Source: Amborella trichopoda (taxonomy: Eukaryota > Streptophyta > Magnoliopsida > Amborellales > Amborellaceae). Taken from it: a stretch of 64,000 nt of DNA. Location: assembly GCF_000471905.2 (NCBI RefSeq), contig NW_006499997.1, positions 890,077 to 954,076 on the forward strand, in the 5' to 3' direction. The translations under genes and the position numbers were made by a program. This document shows positions 36,310 to 48,279 of the stretch, piece by piece; position 1 is the stretch's first letter; every line of letters begins with the position of its first letter. The notes beneath the pieces were generated by a model. That model was not told where the DNA came from. It saw only the letters and a list, made by a program, of their open reading frames with translations, and made no database searches.

Positions 36310-37652
36310 TGTAGATACGCCATTTTAATTCTGACAAATTATGTGGTTTCCTCAACCCTTAGGATCGTATTATCCTAGTAAATCCAAATCTATAGCCCAC
36401 ACAACCTACCATGTGACCCAGAACCATTTTGCCTACCCAGAACCCTGCAGATACCCTGTTTTGACCCAAAGTCATGCAAACGCCATGTTTTACTAAAAAA
36501 ATCACCAAAAATAGTAAAATAACTCTTTTTAACTCAAAATTTCTCTGGGAGCTTCATAACAACCTGCACTATTAACTTGACCAAAGAAAATTTAGTTTCA
36601 GACATTTTGGGTATAGGCGACACTGCCAGTGTCGCCCAGCCTAGATTGGGAGACACTATTGGTATCGTCCACCAGTGTAGGCGACGCCTCCAATGTTGCC
36701 CGGGTGACACCACTGGTGTCACCCAGCCAATTTGATAAAAAATTGGCAGGACAACTCATTGGTCAATCATGGGCAAAAAGTTTCCATTTTGGGTAATCTT
36801 GATCTAGGCGACAGTGCCCAGCCCAGACTGCCCAAAAATGGTAGTTTCCGCACAAGAATGATCCCCTGCCATTCTAGGCTAATTTTCCCTCATTTTGGCC
36901 AATTTTGGCTGGGCAATGCTGCTAATGTTGCTAAGAGCCAGGACCTCAGATAAGCAGTCCATGGTTGGTAACTGACTGGTGATGGAAAGTTTCCCCTTTT
37001 CCAAACAATTTCATTTTATAAAACCTCATTTCGTGGCCATTTAGGGAGAGGAAGATTCAAACCCTTGCCCCTTTGCTCAGAGAAAGTTAAGCCTAAAAAC
37101 CTAACCTAAAGACCCTAGCCCCTTTGCTCAGAGAAAGTTAAGCCTAAAACCCTAACCTAAAGACCGTATCCCGAAGCTTGAGAAACCTTAAGCCATGAAA
37201 GGATAGGTCCAAGAATCCTGACCATCTTTAGTCATCTCTAGGGCACAACAACCCTTTAAAATCAGAGATCTTCTGGTCAACTTCTAAATTAGAGAAGCAA
37301 AGAGGACGCTGATTCTGATACGAGCAAGCCCTCGAAGGCTCAGGGGTCCCTGGCCATCCGGCCCGGTTTGGTATTATTCTCTTACCCTTTCTTTCTTCTT
37401 CTTCTTAATGTTTTGATTTTATTTTGATTAATTTTGGTCAGTTTTTTGCTTTGAACTTGTGTTTTAATGTTTTGGATCATGCTGGCTTTGCCATAGATCT
37501 GAGAGAAGATCTGCTCGTTTCTAGGCAGATCTAGCCTCAAATATGAATTCGATTTTTCCCACATTCTCTATCAACGTCTTTTAAAATCATTTTGTGGCAT
37601 TCAAATCTGAAGGATCTTCTTTTGAATATCGCTCTGATTTGCATCGTAAACA
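36310..37652 (+). repeat. 5' LTR of the outer Ty3/gypsy element (LTR A)
   Basis: Starts TGTAGATACGCCATTTTAAT and ends GCATCGTAAACA just before the primer site, 1343 bp. It is clearly homologous to LTR C (by eye roughly 80-85% in the first 200 bases) and less closely to LTR B. It carries palindromic hairpins at 36616-36636 and 36702-36724 plus degenerate ones between. Confidence 0.85.
36616..36724. repeat. Palindromic hairpins in LTR A
   Basis: Two near-perfect members of the 23-nt family. 36616-36636 has a 9-bp stem GGCGACACT with loop GCC. 36702-36724 has an 11-bp stem GGGTGACACCA around one base. Degenerate members lie at 36651-36670 and 36679-36702. The second hairpin pairs T with A where the first pairs C with G. 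Confidence 0.85.
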
Positions 37653-37655
37653 ATT

Positions 37656-37673
37656 TGCCGCCCACCGTGGGGC
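37656..37673 (+). promoter_or_regulatory. Primer binding site, tRNA-Lys type
   Basis: The 18 bases after LTR A complement the 3' end of plant tRNA-Lys(CUU), which ends in CCCCACGGTGGGCG plus CCA. One position is changed: TGC instead of TGG at the start. Plant Ty3/gypsy elements often use this primer to begin minus-strand synthesis. Confidence 0.75.
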
Positions 37674-38110
37674 CTTTCGAGCTTGATCCGAGCTCCGAAA
37701 CACAATTTTTATTTCACTGTTTTTACTGTTTTCAGTCACAAAAAATCGGCTGTGACCAGGACCCAAGGTTTTGGTGCTGTGAAACCCTGTATGTCCTAGG
37801 CGACACCGGCAGTGTCACCTAGGTCCAGGGTGACATGCCCCCCTGTCACCAAGATCCGGAGGTCCCAAAACATTTATGGGACCCCCGAGTCATTTTCCAG
37901 GACCCTTTTTATGTCTGATCATCAATTTTCAATTAAAAATAATTTTTAAAAAAATACCAAAAAAATATTCTTCTTAGTACAGGTCTGTTTTATCTATACT
38001 TTTCTGTTTGATTTTAGTTTAATTAATTTTATTAGAAATCATGATTTTCCTGTCTTTTCATGTTTAGGTTAACGTTGATTCATCAGATTTCATAAAAAAA
38101 ATAAAAAATT

Positions 38111-38210
38111 GGGGTGACACCACCCGTGTTGCCCAACTGTGTGTGTGACACCACCAGTGCCGCTTGGGCGACACCACCCGTGCTGCGTGGGCAACACCAC
38201 TTTTGTCGCT
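38111..38210. repeat. Cluster of four palindromic hairpins in the leader
   Basis: Four consecutive imperfect members of the GGGYGACAC/GTGTYGCCC family (about 38111-38134, 38145-38165, 38166-38188, 38189-38210) with only short spacers. Confidence 0.75.
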
Positions 38211-38873
38211 CAATTTCAAAGGTCCCGGAAAAATTATAGGACCCCACAACCCTATTCCAGGAACTTTTTTGTTACTATTCATCAATTCTTGGGTCAAAAT
38301 AATTTTTTCTAAAAAAATACAAAAAATATTTTGCTTAAAGATAGGTCAGTTCTATTTGTGCTTTCTGATTTTATTTTAATTTGTTAATTTTGATTGAAAT
38401 CATGTTTTCCCTGCTTTCGCCATTCTTAGTTTAACTGTATTTCATCAAAATTAAAAGATAAAAAAAAAAAAATACATCGAGGGTTGCTTGCACCCTTCTT
38501 GAATCGTGTCCCATTCGAGTCACCCTCGACTTGGCTCGTGCTAGACTTAGCACGAACTGTCCTTGGTCTCATTGTTTCGACTGTCCCTTCTTAGGGGCTG
38601 CTTACCCCCCCATCTATATTGTACTTCGAGTGCGCATCGCTAGGCATGACTAGTGCCAAGCACACACTTTATTTCTTCATTGCATTGTGTGCTTGACAAT
38701 TGTTTTTTATTGCGTTCTTCTTTACACACTCCAGCACACACCGGACCGGGAATGCCCAGGAAACCAATAAAAAAATATTTCGAATACCCCCCAAAATCCC
38801 CATTAACGATGTGAGGGGAACCTAGCCTTAAGAGTCGAGGGGGGTTGAGATTCGCGTAACTTTAACTTTGAGC

Positions 38874-39062
38874 NNNNNNNNNNNNNNNNNNNNNNNNNNN
38901 NNNNNNNNNNNNNNNNNNNNNNNNNNNNNNNNNNNNNNNNNNNNNNNNNNNNNNNNNNNNNNNNNNNNNNNNNNNNNNNNNNNNNNNNNNNNNNNNNNNN
39001 NNNNNNNNNNNNNNNNNNNNNNNNNNNNNNNNNNNNNNNNNNNNNNNNNNNNNNNNNNNNNN
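38874..39062. other. Assembly gap (N)
   Basis: 189 unknown bases within the leader; open frames drawn through it are meaningless. Confidence 1.
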
Positions 39063-39493
39063 CAGGAGGCCAAGACTTATGTGGGGACCTATATCAGCCT
39101 AGCCACAGTTCAATAGTTAGGAACCACTCTCAAGCCAAGCTTACCTATAATCTAAGTCAAATGTTTTTGTGTGTTGTGCTTGCTTATTTATGTTGGTTAA
39201 TCAGTTCGGACCCTCTTTTGGTCCGAGCAGATCCCTCTCGATTCAAGTTCAGGCTTGTACCAAGCTTAGCCCAAGTCCGAACCAGGTTTCGCCTTGGTCC
39301 GAACTTAGGCCCCCTTCTTGGTCCAAGCCTAGGCGAGCCGAGATTGGCACCGTTCTACGTCTAGATTCTAGTCTAGTCTTAGCCTAGGTCTCAATTATGG
39401 CTTTGCCCCTAGAGTCAGGCTAAGTCTGCCTTAAGTCGTCGAGTCTAGATCTTACCAACTCTAGATTCTAGAACCCCACCAAAATCAATCACC

Positions 39494-42361
39494 ATGTCAG
39501 TCACTCAAGGCGACTATGATGATTGCTCCACGGTAGACTTTAAGCCTAACCTGCCCAAACCTAGAAGCCAGTATGATGTGATCCCTTGGGATTATCAACA
39601 TAACTCAAGTCAATCCATTATCCAATGCCTAGGTCTTCAATTAAAGGCAGAGTCCCAAGGGTCCACTCCTAATCCTGAAATCTGTGTGGTCCGAAAAGTC
39701 GACTCTACCCAAAAAACTATGAATCGTCAAGGGGTTCGACAGGGCGTCGTCCTACAGGGGCTTTTAGGCAACCAAAGTAGAAGCCGAGCGAGGGAAGAAG
39801 TTCACGCCGTATCTAATGCCCATTCCCAGAACTCGCACCGAGATAACTCTGGGGCACAACGATCTTAAAACCAAGACCCACCTAGGTCTTGGGAATCTAA
39901 CCTAGCCTCGAGCCACCATAATATAGCTCGTGTTGACCTGAACATTGTACAAAGCATAGGTGTCACGCCCCAAGAATTTACAATACTGATATTCCTGAGA
40001 TGTGACAGTCAAAACATATATACAATTCTTTTTAGGACAAATTTACAATGGCGAATTCTTACAAAGTAACAAAAGAAAGTTTAAGCACAACTACACCATC
40101 TTCCAGAGTTGATCTTGACGAGCACTCAAAATGAAACCGCAGTTATCCTGAAAAAAATGTTTACCATAATTTGATGAGTTTGGTTACTCAGTAAGTGATC
40201 ATTATAATCCTAAAAATAATCATGGTTGAAAGATATCAATATTTTAAAAAAGGAGATCTATTAACAGAAATGCATCAACAGTTTCACTTTAAAAAATGCA
40301 TGATTAAGTATAATTCGAATAATTGAAATGCGTATAACATTTTAACGTCAGTGCATAATTCAAAAGATTTCACAAAAGACCCTACTGGCATCCCAAGTAG
40401 GTCACCTATATACCCCATCAGCATCCTAATAGGTCCACTTAATACCTATCGGTGTCCCAGATAGGTCCACTTAATCCCTGCAGGTCCACTTATACCTCAT
40501 CGGCGTACCAGATGAGTCCACTTAATCCCTACCGACGTATCGAACAGGTCCACTTATACCTCACCGGCGAACCGGATGAGTCCACTTGCATACTTAAAGT
40601 ATTTCTAAATCTTTTTAAACATTCGAAAGCAGCAATATCATGTTTATTGAAAGTTTAGGATTGTTACAATAGGTCTCAATTTAGACTGAATCTTAGGCGA
40701 GATGGGCATCCAAGCTGCCCTTAAAGTGTAGTTGACCTAGGTTATATTGTTCATGCCTCATCTTACGGGTCCATCCCAACCAATTTAGTGGTATAGGTCA
40801 ACCCCTAGCACAACCGAGTCAGCTAATTCTTCAATTGATCTCTCTAGTTCATCCGGTCCAACAAACCGTGCAATTTCTGCAACCGGTGGCTATACCTATG
40901 GGTCAGTACGCCCCTCAGGTACAAATGTATCAAACCGCCCCGGTGAATGTAGATCATCAATCTCAGGCCCATGTAGGCCAACATGTACCCTTTCTTGACT
41001 CATCAGTCTATGCTTGGGAACCCACCGACCGATGGGCCTACTATCATGCCAAATACCCAACACTAAGGCATCATAAAAGCAATGCAGGATATGCTTGTAA
41101 GAATGGGCATGTACGAAATTCTACCCCCGAAGCCCTATATTCATGAGACCCTTGGAGGCATGGAAGACCTTCCCCTAGGATTTGTCATCCCAGAATTTAG
41201 AAACAAGTTTAATGGGAAGAGCGACCTCGATACTCACGTCAACGCATACCTCCTCTCCATTTGAGCTTTGCGAGATAAGCCTAACCAATTGAAGGCCATA
41301 TTTTAGCAAACATTGACCGGCGAGGCCTTAAACTGGCATCGGAGAATAATGTCTGCTCAACCACACATCACTCTAGACGAAATGTTCAACCTATTCGTCT
41401 CTCACTATCGCCGGTTGACACCAAGATCTCTCTTCTTGAGCAAGCTCAGTGCAACGAAACAAAACCCAGGAGAATGCTTTGAGGATTTCATCGGTCGATT
41501 CTGCGAGGCGGCGATGCGGGTCATAGAATGTCCACTTTTGGACCCAGCCAAAATCTCCACAACTTTAGAGAATGCCACTCCTGAATATAGTACTTTCTTT
41601 AGCCAAGGTCTTATCCCCCACTCCTTCGACTCCATGATTGAGCTTGTGGCACGACATGAAAGGCCAAGAGGGACACCCCTCAACACCATGCCCGTCAAAA
41701 AACCAATAACAACACCCCTAAATAAGAACAAAAACAATAACAAGGGGAATGCTTCTGTTCAGGTTAATGAGATTGTCGTTAATGGGCCGGTTCAAGGTCA
41801 ACCCCTCAGCACAACAATCGGAACCAAAACCGAAGGAGTCAGCTTAGAGCCAACGCTCAAAATAATAACCAAAAGTGAGAGGATAATTTCACCCCTCTCA
41901 AAAACCCATTAGAAAAAGTGTTGGAATTACTCCTGGCTAAAACTATGGTTTATCTCCCGCCACCATCTGGACCACCATTTCAAGTCATGGATAAGAGCAA
42001 GTGGTGCAAATGGCATCAAAACCATGCTCAAGATAATCAAAACTGCTTGTATTTGAAACAGGTGATTCAAGGGTTAATCAATAGGGGGGACATCACTGTC
42101 ACACCTAAAAATCAACGTGTCGAAGAGCCTAATCAAAAGATGGGTATCTTCACAAATGCTCTCCCTAAAAATATGGTCACAACGATCAAAACTTCGGGAT
42201 TTCAAGACAACTCAAGAGAGAATGTCATCATTCACATGATTGAGAGTGGAGACGAAGAATATGATCCCAGTCATTCATATTTGTTTGTGATCATCACTTT
42301 AAAGAGTCCGAAGAAGATTTTTTTTTTTAAGAGGAAACCTTTCACCTCCAAACCTCGATAA
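39494..42361 (+). pseudogene. gag: gag pseudogene, block 1
   Basis: A putative N-terminal frame runs 39494-39868. The gene is then interrupted by the solo LTR at 39961-40668. The capsid-like retrotransposon gag domain lies at 41140-41680 ('FRNKFNGKSDLDTHVNAYLL', 'TGEALNWHRRIMSAQP' and 'NPGECFEDFIGRFCEAAMRV'). A frameshift near 41912 moves the frame to 41918-42361. This holds a CxxH...H...C knuckle-like motif 'CKWHQNHAQDNQNC', typical of Tat-type Gag in place of a classic CCHC knuckle. Gag would form the particle that packages the RNA. An in-frame stop near 41263 is a further break. Confidence 0.8.
39961..40668. mobile_element. Solo LTR inserted in gag, 5-bp target duplication
   Basis: Starts TGTCACGCCCC and ends GTTACA (TG...CA), flanked by ATAGG at 39956-39960 and 40669-40673. 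The 708 bp have no coding capacity. Inside, at about 40376-40590, a roughly 50-bp unit (ending in AGGTCCACTTA or GAGTCCACTTA) is repeated about five times. It belongs to an LTR family different from the host element and is probably left by recombination between two LTRs. Confidence 0.8.
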
Positions 42362-42661
42362 CCTTCCCAAATGGGACCAATATGGCGAAGATGATACGTT
42401 AGAAATCGATATGCTCAGAATCAATGAAAAGGCATCATCTCCCAAACAACGGGCCAACACCCCGAAATCTCCCATTACTCTCGCTAGGGTTGACCCTATC
42501 GAGCTTTAGGCTAGCGACGTTGATTCCCTAACTCAAAGAGGTCGAGTGTTCAAACCCATTCAATTGATAGCCGATACTCTTGATGAAAGAATGAGAAACA
42601 CCTAAAACGCCAAACAACTAGCAGGGGTTGCAGATCACAAACCGAATAAATAAATTCAAGG

Positions 42662-43457
42662 ATTCGCAACCACCTATGATCTACCGGCTCATGTCAAGAG
42701 AATCCAGGCTCAAATCTCCATCTTGAAGCTGCTTGCCAATTCACTAGCACATAGAGCCCAGATCGAAAAGGTTATCGCCAAGACACACATCCTGAGCAAC
42801 ACACAGCTAGATGAGTTGTGTGGAATGATCGACCAACTGATGGTACCAATGTCAATCGTGTTCACAGACGGTGACATCCCAGCCAGCATCAACCGCTTTC
42901 ATGTCCAACCTCTGCACGTCACCATTTTCATGCAAGGATATGAGATACGAAGAGTGCTTGTGGATAATGGGGCATCCTTAAACATTTGCCTTATGAAAAC
43001 AATGAAGTAGATTAGAAAAAGCCCCGATGACTTCGAGCCATGTCAACTAACTATCGTTGCATACTACGAGACCAAAAGACAAGCTGAAGGCAGTATGCCT
43101 CTCACACTCAATCTCGGCCCTATTGCCCAAGTGATAAAGTTTTATGTCTTAGACATAAAACCTTCATTCAACATGTTGCTAGGAAGACCGTGGCTGCATG
43201 AAAACCTCGTGGTCGCCTCTACACTTCATCAATGCCTCAAATTTCTGACTAAAAATGGCATTGCAAAGGTATGTGTTGAACCCCTTTCTTTTCTCAATCT
43301 TAGTATAGGTAACAGGAAGCTAGCGGTAGGGGTCGAGCTTGGAGAAGTCCCATTTGCTTCCTTCGAGCATGCTGATTGTGCCACCTTACGCCTAAAGGTC
43401 GGCGACCGCATTCCCCAAATCTTGCATACTTCTGCATCGATGGATGACATTATCTAA
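42662..43457 (+). pseudogene. Retroviral-type aspartic protease pseudogene, block 1
   Basis: The Gag-Pol linker and protease read 'RVLVDNGASLNICLM' (active-site Asp in DNG, where DSG/DTG is usual in other lineages), then after a stop at 43008 'FYVLDIKPSFNMLLGRPWLH', where LLGRPW is the conserved C-terminal protease motif. The protease releases the Gag and Pol proteins. The stop in the middle and later stops make it non-functional. A parallel copy is in block 2. Confidence 0.85.
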
Positions 43458-44110
43458 TGTCAAAATCGATATGATTTCGGGTCGCTCGAGGCTTCTCCCA
43501 AGGCTTCCAACTAGGCCAAGGCTTGGGAAGTCATGAGCAAGGCATAAAAGAGGCGATTTCATAATTACCCAAAGCCAAAACTGAAAGTGGGGATCGAAGA
43601 GGACTCAGATGTTCTCTCACCTTATTTCAAAGCCGGATGAAGCCTTTAAGCCATCCGGGCTTTGTATTTGGAGGCATTCAAAGCCTCGACCCTCTCGATT
43701 CCCGTCCTTCAAAACGGTCAAAGGTGATCCTTGAATCTAAAGAATAATTCCTCTTCCACACCTCAACACACACAAGAACTAAGGATTGAAGACCTTTTTG
43801 CTGACTTGGATTTGGAGGTATACACAATTGGCTTGGACACAACCAAGCGTGCTTATCCGTCTATTCAAACCCAGGGACGAAATTAGTCAATCACTCTCTT
43901 GTCTTGAGAATCGCTGGAAGCATACCAGCGACACCTTCAAGTCTTGGTGCCAAAAAATGGATCGGTGCAGGGTGGCCATCTAGCCGCCCTATGCGTCCAG
44001 TCCCCAACACATCTCTCGCGAGTCCCATAAAGGACTCCCCTTGTGTCATTTCAAAATCCGTCGAAAATTCAAAACATGTTAAATTGATAATAATGAAAAA
44101 GAATTTTAAA
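43458..44110 (+). pseudogene. Protease-RT linker with G-patch remnant, block 1
   Basis: Aligned with 48280-48960 of block 2 but with several stops and frameshifts. The G-patch-like part near 43490-43600 is almost unreadable here ('GLGSHEQG' in one frame). Confidence 0.5.
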
Positions 44111-44112
44111 AA

Positions 44113-45560
44113 ATGACGAACACCCAAGATAGCCAAATAATGGTGCACAATACCCAAGATGGCGAATTGGACGACCAATATAAAGATCAAGAGAGCCAAG
44201 AGTCTGAAGAAATCCCTCAACCTGAGGAACTCACTTCATATGTTAAGCAATTCAGGAAGAGGTTCGATGGTGACCCAACGGCTATCATCGAAGAGACGAT
44301 CGACGTAAATCTAGAAACTGAGAGGGACTCAAGGTTAACCAAGATTGGAACCTCCCTATCTCTTGAGGAGCGGGAAAATATGATTTCCTTTCTCAAGGAA
44401 TATTGCGATGTCTTTGCTTGGTCATACGTTGATATGCTAGGTTTAGATCCCACATTAGTGCAACATCACCTAATATTCAACGAAGGATCAAAGTCAGTTT
44501 CCTGTTACCAAATATAGATGCGTTGGTTGACAACACTACGAGACACGAAATGTTGTCGTTCATGGATGGCTTTTCGGGTTACAACCAGATCCTCATGGCA
44601 GAAGAAGACCAGACCAAAGTGCAATTCATAACGCAATGGGGAACCTACTGCTACTGTGTCATGCCATTTGCCTAAAAATAGCTGGGGAAACTTATCAACG
44701 GGCAATGACTAGCATCTTCCATGACTTAATTCACATCATCATGAAAGGCTATGTCGACGACATCCAGGTTCGATCCGCTCACCAACTTGAGAACCATTTT
44801 TGAAAGACTCCGAAAACATTAACTCAAACTCAATCCACAAAAATATGCCTTTGGAGTTGAATCTGGCAAATTACTAAGCTTTATAGTAAGCCAAAGGGGC
44901 ATTGAGGTGGACTCGTCCAAAATACGAGCCATCACTGAAATGCCCCCTCCCCGGAACATCAGAGAAATCTGTGAGCTTTAAGGTCACGTACAATCCATAA
45001 GGCGTTTTATTTCACAATTAGAGGACAAGTGTGCGCCATTCAATAGACTCCTTAAGAAAGATACCCCATTCATATGGGACAATGAACGCTAAGAGGCGTC
45101 CGACCAAATTAAGGAGTACCTAACCAAACCTCCCATCCTAAGTCCTCCTAATCCAGACAAACTCATATTCCTATACATATCTGTGAAAGACAAGACCATG
45201 GGGGCAATATTAGGACAATACAACGACCATGGAAAGGAACAAATGATGTACTACATCAGCAAAACCATGGTCAACTATGAGACAAAATACATAGACGTGG
45301 AGAAGCATTGCTTAACACTTGTGTGGTCCATGTAAAAATTAAGACGCTATATCTTATCTCATACAGTCAAGCTCATCTAAAAAATAGACCCACTCAAGTA
45401 CCTATTGGAGAGACCAATCCTTAATAGTTTAGCAAAATGGAGAATGCTATTGAGCGAGTTTGAGATCGAACATGTCACTTAAAAATCTATCAAAGGACAA
45501 GCCATTGCTAACCACTTAGCAAAACACACACTGTCAGATAACACTTCCATTAACACGGAT
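44113..45560 (+). pseudogene. Reverse transcriptase and RNase H pseudogene, block 1
   Basis: The N-terminal part reads 'TSLSLEERENMISFLKEYCD' and 'DVFAWSYVDM' (44113-44500), the start of plant gypsy RT. About 215 bp present in block 2 (the 'KKDGKIRVCVDYRDLN' region) are missing at about 44490. The frame resumes at 'IDALVDNTT' and reaches the catalytic box 'GYVDDI' near 44750, where 17 bases are deleted. The connection and RNase H part follow (45000-45560, 'KLIFLYISVKDKTMGAILG'). Multiple stops. The enzyme would copy RNA into cDNA and degrade the RNA strand. Confidence 0.8.
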
Positions 45561-45589
45561 CTCCCTGATGAGAACCTCTTCACAATTGA

Positions 45590-46070
45590 GGACTCAATTT
45601 GGGAGCTATACTTCGACGGTGTAAGGAATGAATACAGGCAGGTGTAGGTATCATACTATGCTCACCTGAGAAGATTTTAATGCGAACAACTATCAGATTG
45701 AATTTCTCATGTACCAATAACATTGCTGAATATGAAGCCTTGATAGCCGGGCTCGAGAACGCTATGGGAATGAAAATCCAGCAAATGTGAGTAATTGGTG
45801 ACTCCTTGCTCATCATAAACCAAGTTTAAGGGATTTGGAAGGTGAAAGAAGAAAAACTCAAATCCTATCAAGAAAAGGTGGAAAAGATGATCCTATATTT
45901 TAAGAAAATCACCTTTCATCACATATTTAAGGAAAATAATCAGTTTGTCGACACCCTTGTGATTGTTGCTTCAATGATTGATATTGAGAAATCATCACGC
46001 TGCCATTTTACATCAGGAACAAACATAACCCTTCCCCACCAAGGATCAAAAAAGAAATAGAGTAAGAAAA
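45590..46070 (+). pseudogene. Second (archaeal-like) RNase H, block 1
   Basis: A second RNase H fold follows the first: 'SIWELYFDGV' (first Asp), 'TNNIAEYEALIAGLENAMGM' (Glu), 'VIGDSLLIINQV' (Asp) and 'ENNQFVDTLV' (final Asp). Such an extra RNase H beside the standard one is characteristic of the Tat lineage. Stops and a frameshift break it. Confidence 0.8.
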
Positions 46071-46620
46071 TGAGAATGATGGGGAAGTGTCTCTCGTGGA
46101 GTCAGATGCGTTAGTTAGGGCAAACCATGGTTCCACGATGTTTTTTCCCTACTGAAAGATGGTTTATACCCTGAAGGAGCCACCAAAAAGGATAAAGAAG
46201 CCCTTCAAAGGTTTTCTATGGGATTCTTAGTAAGAGGTGATCTCTTGTTCAAGAAGTCCTTCGAAGACATCATTCTGGTCAAGTCAAAGACCAGGTCCGA
46301 AGGCTCATTCTTAGTTCATCCTTGATTCAGTTCATGTCCACATCCGGTCTGAGTTTCAAAACCCTCTAGGTCCAAGCCCAGACTTGCACCCAGCTCAGTC
46401 TAGGTTCGAACCAGGCTCACACCTTGGTTCGAACCTAGACCCACCATTGGTCCGAGCCAAGACTCGTGCACCCATCTAGTCTAGATCTTAGTCTAGGTTC
46501 TAGCATAGGTCAAAGCTTAGAGTTGCCTCTAAAGCTAAATTAGGCTTACCCTAGTTCTGGGTCTGAACCAAAACCCATTGAGTTTAGCAAGTCTTGGTTC
46601 CAATCTAGTCTTAGCCTAGA
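46071..46620 (+). other. Mosaic junction between the two gag-pol blocks
   Basis: To about 46265 the sequence follows the stretch between second RNase H and integrase (as 51200-51335). It then carries about 35 bp matching the RT region around 49805-49840, then about 310 bp matching the leader (39190-39420), and at 46618 jumps to gag C-terminal sequence matching 41773. Three joins in 350 bp point to deletion or template switching. Confidence 0.7.
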
Positions 46621-47360
46621 TTGTCGTTAACGGACCAGCTCAAGATTCAGCCACTCAGCACAACAATCAGAACCATAACTGAAGGGGTCAGCCTAAAGCT
46701 AACACTCGAAATAATAACCAAAGGCAAGAAGATAATTTCACTCCTCTCAAAGACCCACTGGAAAAAGTGCTAGAATTGCTTATGGCTAGAAACATGGTTT
46801 ATCTCTCGCCACCAACTGAACCACCATTTCAAGTCACGGATAAAAGCAAGTGGTGCAAATGGCATCAAAACATTGCCCATGACACCCAAAACTGCATATA
46901 TTTGAAACGGGTGATTCAAGGGTTAATCAATAGGGGGGACATTATTGTTGCACCTAGAAATTAACCCGTCGAAGAGCCTAATCAAAAGATGGGTATTTTC
47001 ACAAACCCTCTCCCTAAGAATATGGTTACAACGACTGAAAAACTGGGAGCTCAAGACAACGCAAAAGAGAACGTTGTCATTCACATGATTGAGAGTGGAG
47101 ACGAAGAAGATGAAACCAGCCAAATCATATTTTCTTGTGATCATCACTTTCAAAAGCCCGAAGATGATCTTTTGAGCCTTTTGAGAGGAACCCCTTCATC
47201 TCCGAACCTCGACAACCTGCCCAAATGGGATCAATATCGCGAAGATGATATGCTAGAAATAGATATGGTCAGGACCAATGAAAAGGTATCATCTTCCAAA
47301 CAAGGGGCTAACACCTCACAATCTCCCATTACTCTTGCTAGGGCCGACCATATTGAGCTT
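46618..47360 (+). pseudogene. gag: gag C-terminal pseudogene, block 2
   Basis: Begins abruptly in the middle of gag, matching 41773-42510. It holds the knuckle-like 'CKWHQNIAHDTQNC' (46767-46964), then a stop, then 46989-47363 with 'ENVVIHMIESGDEED'. The capsid part is missing, so it cannot make Gag. Compared with block 1 the acidic linker is better preserved. Confidence 0.75.
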
Positions 47361-47479
47361 TAGGCTGGCGAGGTTGATTCCTTAACCCAAAGAGGCTGAG
47401 TGTTCAAACACATTCAACTGATGGCTGACACTCACAATGAAAGAATGTTTTTGCCAAACAACCAACAAGAGCCACCGAT

Positions 47480-48260
47480 CACCAGCCGAATAAAGAAACT
47501 CAAAAATCTGCAACCACCTACGATCTACCAGATCATCTCGAGAAGATCCAGGCTCAAATCTCCATCTTGGAGCTACTTGCCAACTCACCAGCATACAGAG
47601 CCCAGATCGAAAGGGTTCTCGCTAAGACACACATCCTGAGCAACACACAACCGTATGAATTATGTGGAATGATCAACCAACTAATGACACCAATGTCAAT
47701 CATGTCCACGGACGATGACAACCCGACTAGCTTCAACCGCTTTCATGTCCAACCTCTGCACATCATTGTTTTCATGCAAGGATATGAAATACGCAGAGTG
47801 CTTATTGATAATGGGGCATCCCTAAACATATGCCCTATGAAAACGGTGAAGCAGATAGGCAAAAGCCCAGATGACTTCGAGTCGTGTCAACTAACTATCG
47901 CTGCGTACGATGGGACCAAGAGACAAGCTGAAGGCATACTACCTCTCACACTTAAGATCGGCCCAGTCGTCCAAGTGATAATGTTTTATGTCGTAGACAT
48001 AAAACCTTCATTCAACATGCTTCTAAGAAGATCGTGGCTGCACGAAAACCTTGTGGTCGCCTCTACGCTCCATCAATACCTCAAATTTCCAACGAAAAAT
48101 GGCGTCGCGAAGGTATGCACTGAACCCCTGTTTTTCTCAATCCTAGCATACATAACGGGAAGCTAGCCGTAGGGGTCGAGATTGGAGAAATCCCACTCGC
48201 TTCCTTCAAGCAAGCTGATTGTGTTACCTTACGCCTAGAGGCCGGCGACCCTGTTCCTCA
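47480..48260 (+). pseudogene. Aspartic protease pseudogene, block 2
   Basis: A 199-codon open frame (47567-48166) has 'GYEIRRVLIDNGASLNICPM' with the active-site Asp and 'FNMLLRRSWLH', where the usual LLGRPW is altered to LLRRSW. A frameshift follows at about 48150 and 'IGEIPLASFKQADC' resumes in another frame. It is probably inactive because of the altered Gly of the LLG motif as well as the frameshift. Confidence 0.85.
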
Positions 48261-48279
48261 AATTTTGCAAACTTCTGGA

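Larger units (their letters stand above)
37674..39493 (+). other. Leader between primer site and gag
   Basis: Long non-coding leader, as in Tat/Ogre elements. It holds hairpin-family members at about 37797-37821, 37828-37850 and 38111-38210 (four in a row). It also holds a sequence gap of 189 N at 38874-39062 and, at 39190-39420, repeated 'GGTCCGA' phrases that recur at the mosaic junction 46300-46615. Confidence 0.7.

Noticed and set aside
38828..39116. Open frames across 38828-39116
   Set aside because: They are made of unknown bases in the assembly gap.
41405..41743. 112-codon minus-strand frame in gag
   Set aside because: It is a shadow of the gag frame on the plus strand.
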